The notes under the pieces were generated by a model. That model saw nothing but the letters and a program-made list of their open reading frames with translations, was not told where the DNA came from and ran no database searches. Positions 1 through 8,395 of a stretch of 64,000 nucleotides of DNA are shown here, piece by piece. The position numbers and the translations under genes were made by a program. Position 1 is the first letter of the stretch, and each line of letters opens with the position of its first letter. The stretch comes from Burkholderia puraquae (GTDB lineage Bacteria; Pseudomonadota; Gammaproteobacteria; Burkholderiales; Burkholderiaceae), in assembly GCF_002099195.1 (NCBI RefSeq), contig NZ_NBYX01000021.1, positions 1-64,000 on the forward strand, written 5' to 3'.

Positions 1-196
1 TCGACTTCGCCACCTTCACGCCGCCGCCCTTGCCACGGCCACCTGCGTGAATCTGAGCCTTCACGACCCACACCGGGCCGCCGAGCTCTTCTGCCACCTT
101 GACGGCCTCGTCAACCGAGAACGCCGGCTTGCCGCGCGGTACCGCGACGCCGAATTTCCGCAGGATTTCCTTACCCTGGTACTCGTGAATCTTCAT
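1..196 (-). CDS. sucC: Succinyl-CoA synthetase beta subunit, N-terminal part (cut by window edge)
   Basis: ADP-forming succinate-CoA ligase beta chain, a TCA-cycle enzyme that couples succinyl-CoA cleavage to ATP formation together with SucD. Only the first 65 codons are present; the gene runs out of the left end of the window. The visible protein begins [17 protein letters not shown] and continues through the conserved glycine-rich [16 protein letters not shown] stretch of the ATP-grasp domain, the classic SucC start. The ATG is preceded by AGGGAATCAC. Known family; the identity is clear despite the truncation. Confidence 0.95.
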
Positions 197-264
197 GCGT
201 GATTCCCTTCAGTCTGAGAGTTGGATGAAAAGTCGCTTAAGACGCTTCTTCGAATGATTTCCGT

Positions 265-873
265 TCATTCCTTCGTGCTGCCATCACCGGGCACGTCCGG
301 CCGGCTCGCGCCATACCAGCGCGGGTAGTACTGCCGCACGACCTCACCGTCGAACCGCAACGCCCGGCAGCGGCCGAGCTGGAAAGGTGCTTCGTCATGC
401 ACGCCGTCATGATCCGGCCCTTCGCCGCCCTCCTCGCGCACGTTCCACACGTCACCGGCGAACGCCTGGATCGCTGCCGTCGGCAGCACGGCGCACAGTT
501 CGGTGAGATGGGAACAGCCTGCGACGCCGGCGAGCAGCCGGTTCGCGTTGCGGCGGAAATTGCGGAAGAGATTGAGCCCGATCAGGGCCCGATAGGCGGG
601 AGAGGCGGATTGACAGTGACCGGGATAGGGAACCCATTCCGAAGACGCCTCGGCATCGACGACATTGAGGTCACGATCGATAGTCACGCGCAGCCAGAGT
701 TCGTGGATCGGCAGGCCCTGGGGCCGGATGCCCGACGCAAGCGCGACATCGCGCGGCTTGTGGTCGGTCAGGCAGGCTTCGATGTCCCACAAGCCGTCGC
801 CGCGCTCGTAAGCTTCCGCTCGGATTGCGCGTTGATGTCGCAACTGACGGGGCACGGGCTCGGATAGCGGCAT
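265..873 (-). CDS. DUF2889 domain-containing protein
   Basis: A 202-residue protein of the DUF2889 family, function unknown. I start it at the Met of MPLSEPVPRQLRHQRAIRAE because the family begins with this kind of R-H-x-R-x-I motif followed by D-G-x-W-D-I-E-A-x-L-x-D; the open frame extends further upstream but that part (to 1002) is low-complexity and not family-like. Conserved features are the DGLWDIEACLTD segment, the LPIHELWLRVTID strand pair and a His/Cys-containing centre (GCSHLTEL). It has no signal peptide or membrane segment. It lies between sucC and recX on the same strand. In many beta-proteobacteria this family sits alone beside housekeeping genes, so context adds little. Confidence 0.8.
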   Translation of the reverse strand: MPLSEPVPRQLRHQRAIRAEAYERGDGLWDIEACLTDHKPRDVALASGIRPQGLPIHELWLRVTIDRDLNVVDAEASSEWVPYPGHCQSASPAYRALIGLNLFRNFRRNANRLLAGVAGCSHLTELCAVLPTAAIQAFAGDVWNVREEGGEGPDHDGVHDEAPFQLGRCRALRFDGEVVRQYYPRWYGASRPDVPGDGSTKE

Positions 874-1017
874 GCTGGAAGTTGAGGCCGAAGAGGAAAA
901 CCTAGGGATTTTAGCATATTGGGTATTTGAGACAGTTTGACGCGACGGCGGGTATTCCCGCCTGTCCGGATGCGGTTGCGTTGCAGCAAAATCGCGCGCC
1001 ACGCGCGATCGGCGCGG

Positions 1018-1887
1018 TCAGTCGTCGATCGGGAAATCGTCGCCGACCTTCAGCAACTTCACTATCGTCGCGCTCGAGAAGCCGCGTGCGGCGAGAAAGC
1101 GCGCCTGCTTCGCACGCTCGGCCGGCGTTTGCGGCAGTGCACCGAATTTCTTGCGCCAGACCGCCTGCGCACGCGCCCATTCGGTCTCGCGGAGCTGTGC
1201 GTCGACTTCCTCGACGAGCGTATCGCCAACCGCATGACGCTTCAGCTCGCTGACGATGCGCGCAACGCCGACACGCGACGCGCGACGATGCACGAGACTC
1301 TCGGCAAAGCGCGCATCGGACAGCCAGCCTTCCTGTTCCAGCGCATCGAGCACGGGTTCGGCGGATTCGTCTTCGCCGACGTAGGGCGCAAGCTTGCGCG
1401 CAAGCTCAGCGCGGCTGTATTCACGCCTGGACAGATAGCCGAGCGCACGCCCCTTCAATGACCGTGGCGGCTTCGATGACTTGCGTTCACCGGCGCCCGC
1501 GGCTTCACCGGAAGCAGTGCTGGAAGAAGTACCGGACGCACGACGCGTGCGGCGCGGATGCTGGCTGCTGCGCGTATAGACATCTTCCCTCGCCGGCGCC
1601 GCCGCATCGGCTGCGCGATCGCCCGGGAAGCTGACACCGGATACGCGACGACGAGAGCGGTCGTGCGCGTCGAACGATTCATCGTCGTCGAACGGATCGT
1701 CCGGTGCGGCAATCTCAAACGAAACGAGGGCATCGTCGGATGCCCTCGTCGCGGTGCGGTTCGCGGCATCGCTGCCTGCGCTCCGCCGATCGGCGCTCGA
1801 GGATCCGGCTCGCCGGCCGGAGCGACCCGCCGATTCGGGCGCGTCGCTCGCTTCCGGTTCGCCAGCGTGACCTCGGCGCCCGACCAT
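1018..1887 (-). CDS. recX: Regulatory protein RecX
   Basis: Modulator of RecA filament extension. The RecX core of three-helix repeats occupies roughly the last 150 residues, from RSLKGRALGYLSRREYSRAEL through EGWLSDARFAESLVHRRASR to the C-terminal GFSSATIVKLLKVGDDF. The protein is about 289 residues, well above the usual 150-165, because of an N-terminal region of some 135 residues rich in Arg, Ser, Ala and Asp with no recognisable fold; this looks disordered. The recA stop and the recX ATG overlap as TGATG, implying translational coupling; a GTG one codon upstream (1890) is an alternative start. It is co-transcribed with recA and so should be SOS-controlled. Confidence 0.93.
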   Translation of the reverse strand: MVGRRGHAGEPEASDAPESAGRSGRRAGSSSADRRSAGSDAANRTATRASDDALVSFEIAAPDDPFDDDESFDAHDRSRRRVSGVSFPGDRAADAAAPAREDVYTRSSQHPRRTRRASGTSSSTASGEAAGAGERKSSKPPRSLKGRALGYLSRREYSRAELARKLAPYVGEDESAEPVLDALEQEGWLSDARFAESLVHRRASRVGVARIVSELKRHAVGDTLVEEVDAQLRETEWARAQAVWRKKFGALPQTPAERAKQARFLAARGFSSATIVKLLKVGDDFPIDD

Positions 1888-2960
1888 CACTCTTCTTCGT
1901 CCATCGCCTCGGCTTCGTCCTGGCCTGCACCATCAGGCATGGCGACCACGCCAAGCGATTCGCGAATGCGGTTCTCGATCTCGCGTGCGATTTCCGGATT
2001 CTCGCGCAGGAATTCACGCGCGTTGTCCTTGCCCTGGCCGATCTTCTCGCCGTTGTAGCTGTACCAGGCGCCCGCCTTGTCGACGATCTTCGCCTGCACG
2101 CCGAGATCGATGATCTCGCCCTGACGCGAAATGCCTTCGCCATACAGAATGTCGAAGATCGCTTCGCGGAACGGCGGCGACACCTTGTTCTTGACGACCT
2201 TCACGCGGGTTTCGTTGCCGATCACCTCGTCGTTCTTCTTGATCGAGCCGATCCGGCGGATGTCGAGACGCACCGACGAGTAGAACTTGAGCGCGTTGCC
2301 GCCCGTCGTGGTTTCCGGGTTGCCGAACATCACGCCGATCTTCATCCGGATCTGGTTGATGAAGATCACGAGGCAGTTCGTGCGCTTGATCGTGCCGGTC
2401 AGCTTGCGCAGCGCCTGCGACATCAGGCGGGCCTGCAGGCCCGGCAGCGAATCGCCCATCTCGCCTTCGATTTCGGCCTTCGGCACGAGCGCCGCGACCG
2501 AGTCGATGACGATCATGTCGATCGAGCCCGAACGCACCAGTGCGTCGGTGATTTCGAGCGCCTGCTCGCCGGTGTCCGGCTGCGAGATCAGCAGCTCGGG
2601 CACATTCACGCCGAGCTTCGCCGCGTACTGGACATCGAGCGCGTGTTCGGCATCGATGAACGCAGCCGTGCCGCCGATCTTCTGCAGTTCGGCAATGACC
2701 TGCAGCGTAAGCGTGGTTTTACCGGACGATTCCGGACCGTAGATCTCGACCACGCGGCCGCGCGGCAGGCCGCCGACGCCGAGCGCGATATCGAGACCGA
2801 GCGAGCCCGTGGACACGACCTGAATGTTCTCGGCCGCCTCGCCGTCGCCCATGCGCATGATCGAGCCCTTGCCGAACTGCTTCTCGATCTGGGCAAGCGC
2901 GGCGGCCAGCGCCTTGCTCTTCTCGGCGGTCATCCCGGAGCCCTTCTTGCTATCTTCCAT
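1887..2960 (-). CDS. recA: Recombinase RecA
   Basis: Single-stranded-DNA-dependent ATPase for homologous recombination and LexA cleavage. The 357-residue protein has the full family plan: N-terminal polymerisation helix (KSKALAAALAQIEKQFGKGS), Walker A GPESSGKT, Walker B MIVIDSVAAL, loop L2 with FINQIRMKIGVMFGNPETT, and an acidic C-terminal tail ending EAMDEEE. I use the start at MEDSKKGSGM; the frame stays open 18 codons further upstream but that segment has no RecA similarity. It is followed without a gap by recX. A LexA box and promoter elements lie about 80 bp upstream. Confidence 0.98.
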   Translation of the reverse strand: MEDSKKGSGMTAEKSKALAAALAQIEKQFGKGSIMRMGDGEAAENIQVVSTGSLGLDIALGVGGLPRGRVVEIYGPESSGKTTLTLQVIAELQKIGGTAAFIDAEHALDVQYAAKLGVNVPELLISQPDTGEQALEITDALVRSGSIDMIVIDSVAALVPKAEIEGEMGDSLPGLQARLMSQALRKLTGTIKRTNCLVIFINQIRMKIGVMFGNPETTTGGNALKFYSSVRLDIRRIGSIKKNDEVIGNETRVKVVKNKVSPPFREAIFDILYGEGISRQGEIIDLGVQAKIVDKAGAWYSYNGEKIGQGKDNAREFLRENPEIAREIENRIRESLGVVAMPDGAGQDEAEAMDEEE

Positions 2961-3036
2961 GAATCGTCCTTTGCTATGATGAGCAGCGTCTGTTAGAGGC
3001 GCGCCCGCTTTCAAGCGCCGCCCACGAATTCAGACA

Positions 3037-3052
3037 CTGTATAAAAAAACAG
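3037..3052 (-). promoter_or_regulatory. LexA (SOS) box in the recA promoter
   Basis: CTGT-ATAAAAAA-ACAG matches the LexA consensus CTGT-N8-ACAG exactly, and the palindrome extends one further base pair on each side (CACTGT...ACAGTG). On the minus strand a TTGCAC -35-like hexamer (3059-3064) lies just upstream, so the box overlaps the likely -10 region of recA, the usual position for SOS repression. Confidence 0.88.
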
Positions 3053-3149
3053 TGTTTTGTGCAAGCCCGCAATGCAGGCTGCGTCGTACACGAATAACTT
3101 CGGAGACAGCCGGCCGGCGCGAACGCCCTGCCGGCCATCGGTCAGCACC

Positions 3150-3878
3150 ATGCGAATTCTCATCGCGGAAGACGACAGCATACTCGCGGACGGCCTCACC
3201 CGGTCACTCCGCCAATCGGGCTATGCGGTCGACCACGTGAAGAGCGGCGTCGACGCCGATACGGCGCTGTCGATGCAGACGTTCGACCTGCTGATCCTCG
3301 ATCTCGGGCTCCCGAAAATGCCCGGGCTCGACGTGCTCAAGCGCCTGCGCGCCCGCAATTCCAACCTCCCCGTGCTGATCCTGACGGCCGCCGACAGCGT
3401 CGACGAGCGCGTGAAGGGGCTCGACCTCGGCGCCGACGACTACATGGCCAAGCCGTTCGCGCTCAACGAGCTCGAGGCGCGCGTGCGCGCGCTGACCCGG
3501 CGCGGCGCGGGCGGCGGCCCGACCGTCGTGCGCCACGGCTCGCTCGCGTTCGACCAGGTCGGCCGCATCGCGTATGCGAACGATCAGGTGCTCGATCTCT
3601 CCGCGCGCGAACTCGGCCTGCTCGAGGTGCTGCTGCAGCGGATCGGCCGGCTCGTGTCGAAGGAGCAGCTCGTCGACCATCTGTGCGAATGGGGCGAGGA
3701 AGTCAGCAACAACGCGATCGAAGTCTACGTGCACCGGCTGCGCAAGAAGATCGAACCCAGCGGCGTACGAATCTCGACCGTGCGCGGCCTCGGCTATTGC
3801 CTCGAGAAGGTCGCGCCCGCCGCGCCGGCCGACACGGCAGCGCCCCAGCCCGCGGTGGCCGGCACGCCGCTGCGCTGA
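3150..3878 (+). CDS. OmpR/PhoB-family response regulator (TctD/QseB-like)
   Basis: A 242-residue two-component response regulator. The receiver domain (residues 1-120) has the acidic pair D8/D9 in IAEDD, phospho-acceptor D51 in ILDLGLP, the switch Thr in ILTAAD and the conserved Lys in YMAKPF. The C-terminal winged helix (about 135-225) ends with the typical VYVHRLRKKIE and VRGLGYCLE motifs. I choose MRILIAEDD as the start because it matches the family's N-terminus exactly. The sensor kinase gene begins 17 bp after the stop. The plasmid-like Ala/Pro tail after GYCLEK is not conserved. The regulated target may be the MHS transporter downstream, but that is inference only. Confidence 0.9.
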   Translation: MRILIAEDDSILADGLTRSLRQSGYAVDHVKSGVDADTALSMQTFDLLILDLGLPKMPGLDVLKRLRARNSNLPVLILTAADSVDERVKGLDLGADDYMAKPFALNELEARVRALTRRGAGGGPTVVRHGSLAFDQVGRIAYANDQVLDLSARELGLLEVLLQRIGRLVSKEQLVDHLCEWGEEVSNNAIEVYVHRLRKKIEPSGVRISTVRGLGYCLEKVAPAAPADTAAPQPAVAGTPLR

Positions 3879-3895
3879 AGCCGGGCGTCACCGCA

Positions 3896-5443
3896 ATGGC
3901 CACGCCGGCCCATACCCGCCACCCGACCGGCGCGCCGTCGTCGGCCGCCGACGAGGCGCGCGACGCGCGCTACGAGAATCCGTTCGCACCGCCCGACGAA
4001 ACCGATGCGCCCGAGGCCCCGCGCCCGCGCTCGCTGTTCGGCGAGATCCTCGACTGGATGCTCGCGCCGCTGCTGCTGCTGTGGCCGATGAGCATCGCCG
4101 TCACCTATCTCGTCGCGAAGACGATCGCGAACGGCCCGTTCGATCGCGCGCTCGAGACCAACGCGTATGTGCTCGCGCGGCAGATCCATCCGGTAAACGG
4201 CGTCGCCGAACTGACGCTGCCGGAGCAGACGCGCGACTTCCTGCGTGCGGACAACGTCGACAGCGTTTACTTCCAGGTGCTCGGCACGCGCGGCGAACTG
4301 GTCGCAGGCGAAGCCGACATGCCGCTGCCGCGCGACGAGGACCGTCCGCCGCCGGGCGTCGTCATGTTTCGCGACGACCTGCTGCGCGGCAACGACGTGC
4401 GCGTCGCCTATACGACGGTCGCGCTGCCGCAATCGGACAGCACGCAGCCCGTGCTCGTGCAGGTCGGCGAAACGCTGGACAAGCGCAACGCGCTCGCGAA
4501 CGACATCATCAAGGGCGTGATCCTGCCGCAATTCGTGATCCTGCCGCTCGCGATCCTGCTGGTCTGGTTCGGGCTGTCGCGCGGGCTCGCGCCGCTCAAC
4601 GCGCTGCAGGCGCACATCCGCGCGCGGCGGCCCGACGACCTGTCGCCCGTCGAGGCGCAGCGCGCCCCGCCCGAAATCGAGCCGCTCGTCACGTCGTTCA
4701 ACGACCTGCTCGCCCGTCTCGAACAGAACATGGCGCTGCAAAAGCGCTTCATTGCCGACGCCGCGCACCAGATGAAGACGCCGCTCGCGGGCCTGCGCAC
4801 GCAGGCCGAGTTCGCGCTGCGCCACCCGGTGCCGCCCGACGTGCAGCGCTCGCTCGAGCAGATCGCGACGAGTTCCGAGCAGGCCGCGCGGCTCGTCACG
4901 CAACTGCTCGCGCTTGCGCGCGCCGAGAACCGCGCGAGCGGGCTGACATTCGAGCCGGTCGAGATCGCCGCGCTCGCGCGGCGCGCGGTGCGCGACTGGG
5001 TGCAGGCCGCGCTCGCGAAACGAATGGATCTCGGCTACGAAGGCCCGCCGGACGACACGCCGCTCGACGTCGACGGCAATCCGGTGATGCTGCGCGAGAT
5101 GCTCGGCAACCTGATCGACAACGCGATCCGCTACACGCCGGACGGCGGCCGCATCACGGTGCGTGTGCGCGCCGAGCCTGCGGCGCGGCTCGTGCATCTC
5201 GAAGTCGAGGACACGGGGCCGGGCATTCCGGCCGCCGAACGCGAGCGCGTCGTCGAGCGCTTCTACCGGATCCTCGGCCGCGAAGGCGACGGCAGCGGCC
5301 TCGGGCTCGCGATCGTGCGCGAGATCGCCACGCAGCACGGCGGCACGCTGACGCTCGACGATCACGTCTACCAGCACGCACCGCGCCTCGCCGGCACGCT
5401 CGTGCGCGTCAGCCTGCCGCTGACCGAAACCGCCCCGGATTAA
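3896..5443 (+). CDS. Sensor histidine kinase, TctE/QseC type
   Basis: A 515-residue inner-membrane sensor kinase paired with the upstream response regulator. There is a proline-rich cytoplasmic start, a first transmembrane segment (WMLAPLLLLWPMSIAVTYLV), a periplasmic two-component-sensor N-terminal domain of about 130 residues, a second membrane span (LPQFVILPLAILLVWFGL), a HAMP-like linker, the H box with His291 in FIADAAHQMKTP, N box NLIDNAIRYTP, and G boxes DTGPGIP and GSGLGLAIV. All catalytic motifs are intact. The periplasmic domain type is common in TctE-like kinases that sense tricarboxylates, but the ligand here cannot be read from sequence. Confidence 0.9.
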   Translation: MATPAHTRHPTGAPSSAADEARDARYENPFAPPDETDAPEAPRPRSLFGEILDWMLAPLLLLWPMSIAVTYLVAKTIANGPFDRALETNAYVLARQIHPVNGVAELTLPEQTRDFLRADNVDSVYFQVLGTRGELVAGEADMPLPRDEDRPPPGVVMFRDDLLRGNDVRVAYTTVALPQSDSTQPVLVQVGETLDKRNALANDIIKGVILPQFVILPLAILLVWFGLSRGLAPLNALQAHIRARRPDDLSPVEAQRAPPEIEPLVTSFNDLLARLEQNMALQKRFIADAAHQMKTPLAGLRTQAEFALRHPVPPDVQRSLEQIATSSEQAARLVTQLLALARAENRASGLTFEPVEIAALARRAVRDWVQAALAKRMDLGYEGPPDDTPLDVDGNPVMLREMLGNLIDNAIRYTPDGGRITVRVRAEPAARLVHLEVEDTGPGIPAAERERVVERFYRILGREGDGSGLGLAIVREIATQHGGTLTLDDHVYQHAPRLAGTLVRVSLPLTETAPD

Positions 5444-5669
5444 CCCTGACGCGCATTACCCCGGCACACCGCAATCGCATAAAAACCGGCAACTTGCCGG
5501 ACGTTCGAAGCACGATAGGCGTACAAAGCGACAGATTAGACGCGGGTTAACGCGCAGACGTTTTGCCCACGCGAGTCAGTCCGCCGTAAGTTTCCGTACC
5601 AATAATCATCGACAGGCCCGCTCACCCAAGGCGGCCGCATATCTATATCAAGGGACTTGGAGACGACTC

Positions 5670-7328
5670 ATGGCAACGCTAGGCGGGCAAATTTCGCACG
5701 CGCCGATGACGGGCGAAGAGAAGAAGGTGATCTTCGCGTCGTCGCTCGGCACCGTGTTCGAGTGGTACGACTTTTACCTGGCCGGCTCGCTCGCGGCCTA
5801 CATCAGCAAGAGTTTCTTCTCCGGCGTCAATCCGACCGCCGCCTTCATCTTCACGCTGCTCGGCTTCGCGGCCGGCTTCGCGGTGCGGCCGTTCGGCGCG
5901 ATCGTGTTCGGCCGGCTCGGCGACCTCGTCGGCCGCAAGCACACGTTCCTCGTAACGATCGTGATCATGGGCATCTCGACCTTCGTGGTCGGCTTCCTGC
6001 CCGGCTACACGACGATCGGCATCGCGGCGCCCGTGATCTTCATCGCGATGCGGCTGCTGCAGGGCCTCGCGCTCGGCGGCGAGTACGGCGGCGCGGCGAC
6101 CTACGTCGCCGAGCATGCGCCGGCCAACCGCCGCGGCTTCTACACCGCGTGGATCCAGACGACCGCGACGCTCGGCCTGTTCCTGTCGCTGCTCGTGATC
6201 CTCGGCGTACGCACGTTCATCGGCGAGGAATCGTTCGGCAACTGGGGCTGGCGCGTGCCGTTCGTCGCGTCGATCCTGCTGCTCGCGGTGTCGGTGTGGA
6301 TCCGGTTGCAGCTGAACGAATCGCCGGTGTTCCTGCGCATCAAGGCCGAGGGCAAGACGTCGAAGGCGCCGCTGACCGAAGCGTTCGGCCAGTGGAAGAA
6401 CCTGAAGATCGTGATTCTCGCGCTCGTCGGCCTGACCGCCGGCCAGGCAGTCGTCTGGTACACGGGCCAGTTCTACGCGCTGTTCTTCCTCACGCAGACG
6501 CTGAAGGTCGACGGTGCGAGCGCGAACATCCTGATCGCGATCGCGCTGCTGATCGGCACGCCGTTCTTCCTGTTCTTCGGTTCGCTGTCGGACAAGATCG
6601 GCCGCAAGCCGATCATCCTCGCGGGCTGCCTGATCGCGGCACTGACCTACTTCCCGCTGTTCAAGGCGCTCACGCACTACGCGAACCCGCAGCTCGAGCT
6701 CGCGACGCAGAAGGCACCGATCTCGGTCATCGCCGATCCGGCCACCTGCTCGTTCCAGTTCAACCCGGTGGGCACGTCGAAGTTCACGAGCTCGTGCGAC
6801 ATCGTGAAGAGCGCGCTCGCGAAGGCCGGCCTGAACTACGAGAACGTTGCGGCGCCGGCAGGCTCGACCGCGCAGATCAAGGTGGGCGACACGGTGATCC
6901 CAGCCTATGACGGCAAGGCGGCCGATGCGAAGACGCAGGGCGCGGCATTCGACAAGACGCTCGCGTCGACGCTGAAGGGTGCCGGCTATCCGGCCAAGGC
7001 GGACCCGGCGCAGCTCAACTGGCCGATGACGATCGTGATCCTGACGATCCTCGTGATCTTCGTGACGATGGTCTACGGCCCGATCGCCGCGATGCTGGTC
7101 GAGATGTTCCCGACGCGGATCCGCTACACGTCGATGTCGCTGCCCTATCACATCGGCAACGGCTGGTTCGGCGGCTTCCTGCCGGCGACCGCGTTCGCGA
7201 TCGTCGCGGCGAAGGGCAACATCTACTCGGGCCTCTGGTATCCGATCGTGATCGCGCTGGCCACGTTCGTGATCGGCCTGCTGTTCGTCAAGGAGACGAA
7301 GGACTCGAACATCTACGCGCAGGATTGA
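5670..7328 (+). CDS. MFS transporter, metabolite:H+ symporter (MHS) family
   Basis: A 552-residue twelve-helix permease of the MHS family (KgtP/ProP/ShiA relatives). Diagnostic signatures are SSLGTVFEWYDFYLAGSLAA in helix 1, GRLGDLVGRKHTF between helices 2 and 3, and RLLQGLALGGEYGGAATYVAE around helix 4. Most MHS proteins have 420-450 residues; this one is longer because of a hydrophilic insertion at about residues 334-449, placed outside the membrane between two late helices and containing two cysteines. A Shine-Dalgarno GGAGACGA precedes the ATG. It follows the two-component genes after a 226-bp gap. The substrate is not predictable from the sequence; small carboxylates are typical of the family. 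Confidence 0.85.
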   Translation: MATLGGQISHAPMTGEEKKVIFASSLGTVFEWYDFYLAGSLAAYISKSFFSGVNPTAAFIFTLLGFAAGFAVRPFGAIVFGRLGDLVGRKHTFLVTIVIMGISTFVVGFLPGYTTIGIAAPVIFIAMRLLQGLALGGEYGGAATYVAEHAPANRRGFYTAWIQTTATLGLFLSLLVILGVRTFIGEESFGNWGWRVPFVASILLLAVSVWIRLQLNESPVFLRIKAEGKTSKAPLTEAFGQWKNLKIVILALVGLTAGQAVVWYTGQFYALFFLTQTLKVDGASANILIAIALLIGTPFFLFFGSLSDKIGRKPIILAGCLIAALTYFPLFKALTHYANPQLELATQKAPISVIADPATCSFQFNPVGTSKFTSSCDIVKSALAKAGLNYENVAAPAGSTAQIKVGDTVIPAYDGKAADAKTQGAAFDKTLASTLKGAGYPAKADPAQLNWPMTIVILTILVIFVTMVYGPIAAMLVEMFPTRIRYTSMSLPYHIGNGWFGGFLPATAFAIVAAKGNIYSGLWYPIVIALATFVIGLLFVKETKDSNIYAQD

Positions 7329-7449
7329 GGTTGCACGCGCGGGCGGGTGCGGGTTGCCGGACGGGTGTGCCGGCGGCCCGCAACCCGCCCTGTCGCGAAG
7401 CCGCCGTGGCCCGCCCGGCAACTTTTTTCACGGAAGATGGAAAAAGCTG

Positions 7450-7478
7450 TTGACAGCCAGGCAGCGGACCGACATAAT
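7450..7478 (+). promoter_or_regulatory. Sigma-70 promoter of the tRNA gene
   Basis: TTGACA at 7450-7455 and CATAAT at 7473-7478 are separated by exactly 17 bp, a near-consensus sigma-70 promoter. The -10 element ends 12 bp before the first base of the mature tRNA. Confidence 0.85.
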
Positions 7479-7490
7479 TCAATTCTTCAC

Positions 7491-7567
<77 letters not shown>

Positions 7568-7573
7568 AATGCG

Positions 7574-7609
7574 AAAAGCCGCTGTTTCGAAAGAAACAGC
7601 GGCTTTTTT
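7574..7609 (+). terminator. Rho-independent terminator of the tRNA gene
   Basis: A perfect 15-bp stem, AAAAGCCGCTGTTTC with loop GAAA and GAAACAGCGGCTTTT, runs straight into a T-tract. It sits seven bases after the CCA end. Confidence 0.93.
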
Positions 7610-7725
7610 CATTGCGTCACGCTTCGGCGCCTTCCTGTCGCAACATTCCCGCTGGCATCAAACACCACCGCCCGCTCCCTCGCGATGATCCGGCCCGGCC
7701 ATCATCGGACGCTCCAGGCACCCTA

Positions 7726-8352
7726 TCACCGCTCGATCTCGACGAGCCGCACGAACAGGCCGTCTTGCGGGTCCGAAAAACCGTACATCGATCCGGAGAT
7801 ATCGAACAGAACGCTCACCGGGCTACCATCGTCCCCGGTCGACGCGCTCCAGTACGGACGGTCAGGTATGCCGGGAAAAGCGACTTCCGATACTGCCTTG
7901 CCGGCGGGCGTTTCGGCACACCCCTTCTGCACCAACTCCGGAGAATGGGTGCAGAGCAGCAAGCCCGCCAACTCGTCACCTGTCGGCAAGCGCCATCGCG
8001 CCTGTCCCGCTCCGACGTCGCCCTCGGCAACGCGTTTTCCGGCTTCGGCCAGCGTAAGCCGCTCGGGCACGCCTCGACAGTCCATCCCGTCCCATTTCTG
8101 CCCGACGCTGCATCGCATCCACGTCAGGCCGGTCCGGGTGTCCTTGACCATCGCGCCATTGCCCTGAATCAGATAGCGGTTGTCGATCAATGTGCTTGCG
8201 GGCCCGGCGAAGCAAGGAGAAGCAAATGACGTCGTGCCGACAAGCAGCAATACGAGCATCCCGATGGCTCTCCATTTGGCGACCTCTGGCTTCCTTGCGC
8301 GGCAGATACCCGACGTATGCGGCAGCCGGCAGTCGTTCTGGTGCTTCTTCAT
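7726..8352 (-). CDS. Secreted DUF1566 (Lcl C-terminal domain) protein
   Basis: About 208 residues if started at MKKHQNDCRLPHTSGICR; an alternative ATG at 8418 would add 22 residues and overlap the upstream gene by 23 bp. A hydrophobic stretch AIGMLVLLLVGTTSFASPCFA near residue 30 looks like an export signal. The mature part has the DUF1566 pattern: MVKDTRTGLTWMRC, then WRLPTGDELAGLL, then PYWSAST and a closing FVRLV. Six or so cysteines suggest disulfides outside the cytoplasm. Function unknown. It follows a lipoprotein gene on the same strand and the two probably form one transcript. Codon use is less GC-biased than in neighbouring genes, hinting at transfer. Confidence 0.72.
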   Translation of the reverse strand: MKKHQNDCRLPHTSGICRARKPEVAKWRAIGMLVLLLVGTTSFASPCFAGPASTLIDNRYLIQGNGAMVKDTRTGLTWMRCSVGQKWDGMDCRGVPERLTLAEAGKRVAEGDVGAGQARWRLPTGDELAGLLLCTHSPELVQKGCAETPAGKAVSEVAFPGIPDRPYWSASTGDDGSPVSVLFDISGSMYGFSDPQDGLFVRLVEIER

Positions 8353-8395
8353 ATCGATACTCGCCTCCCGGTCCCGCAACCGTCGCCCGAACCGG

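Noticed and set aside
3794..5377. A 527-codon antisense frame over the sensor kinase
   Set aside because: Antisense shadow; the kinase H, N and G boxes lie on the plus strand.
5679..7421. A 580-codon antisense frame over the MHS transporter
   Set aside because: Composition is Arg/Asp/His-rich with no fold; the plus-strand transporter motifs are decisive.
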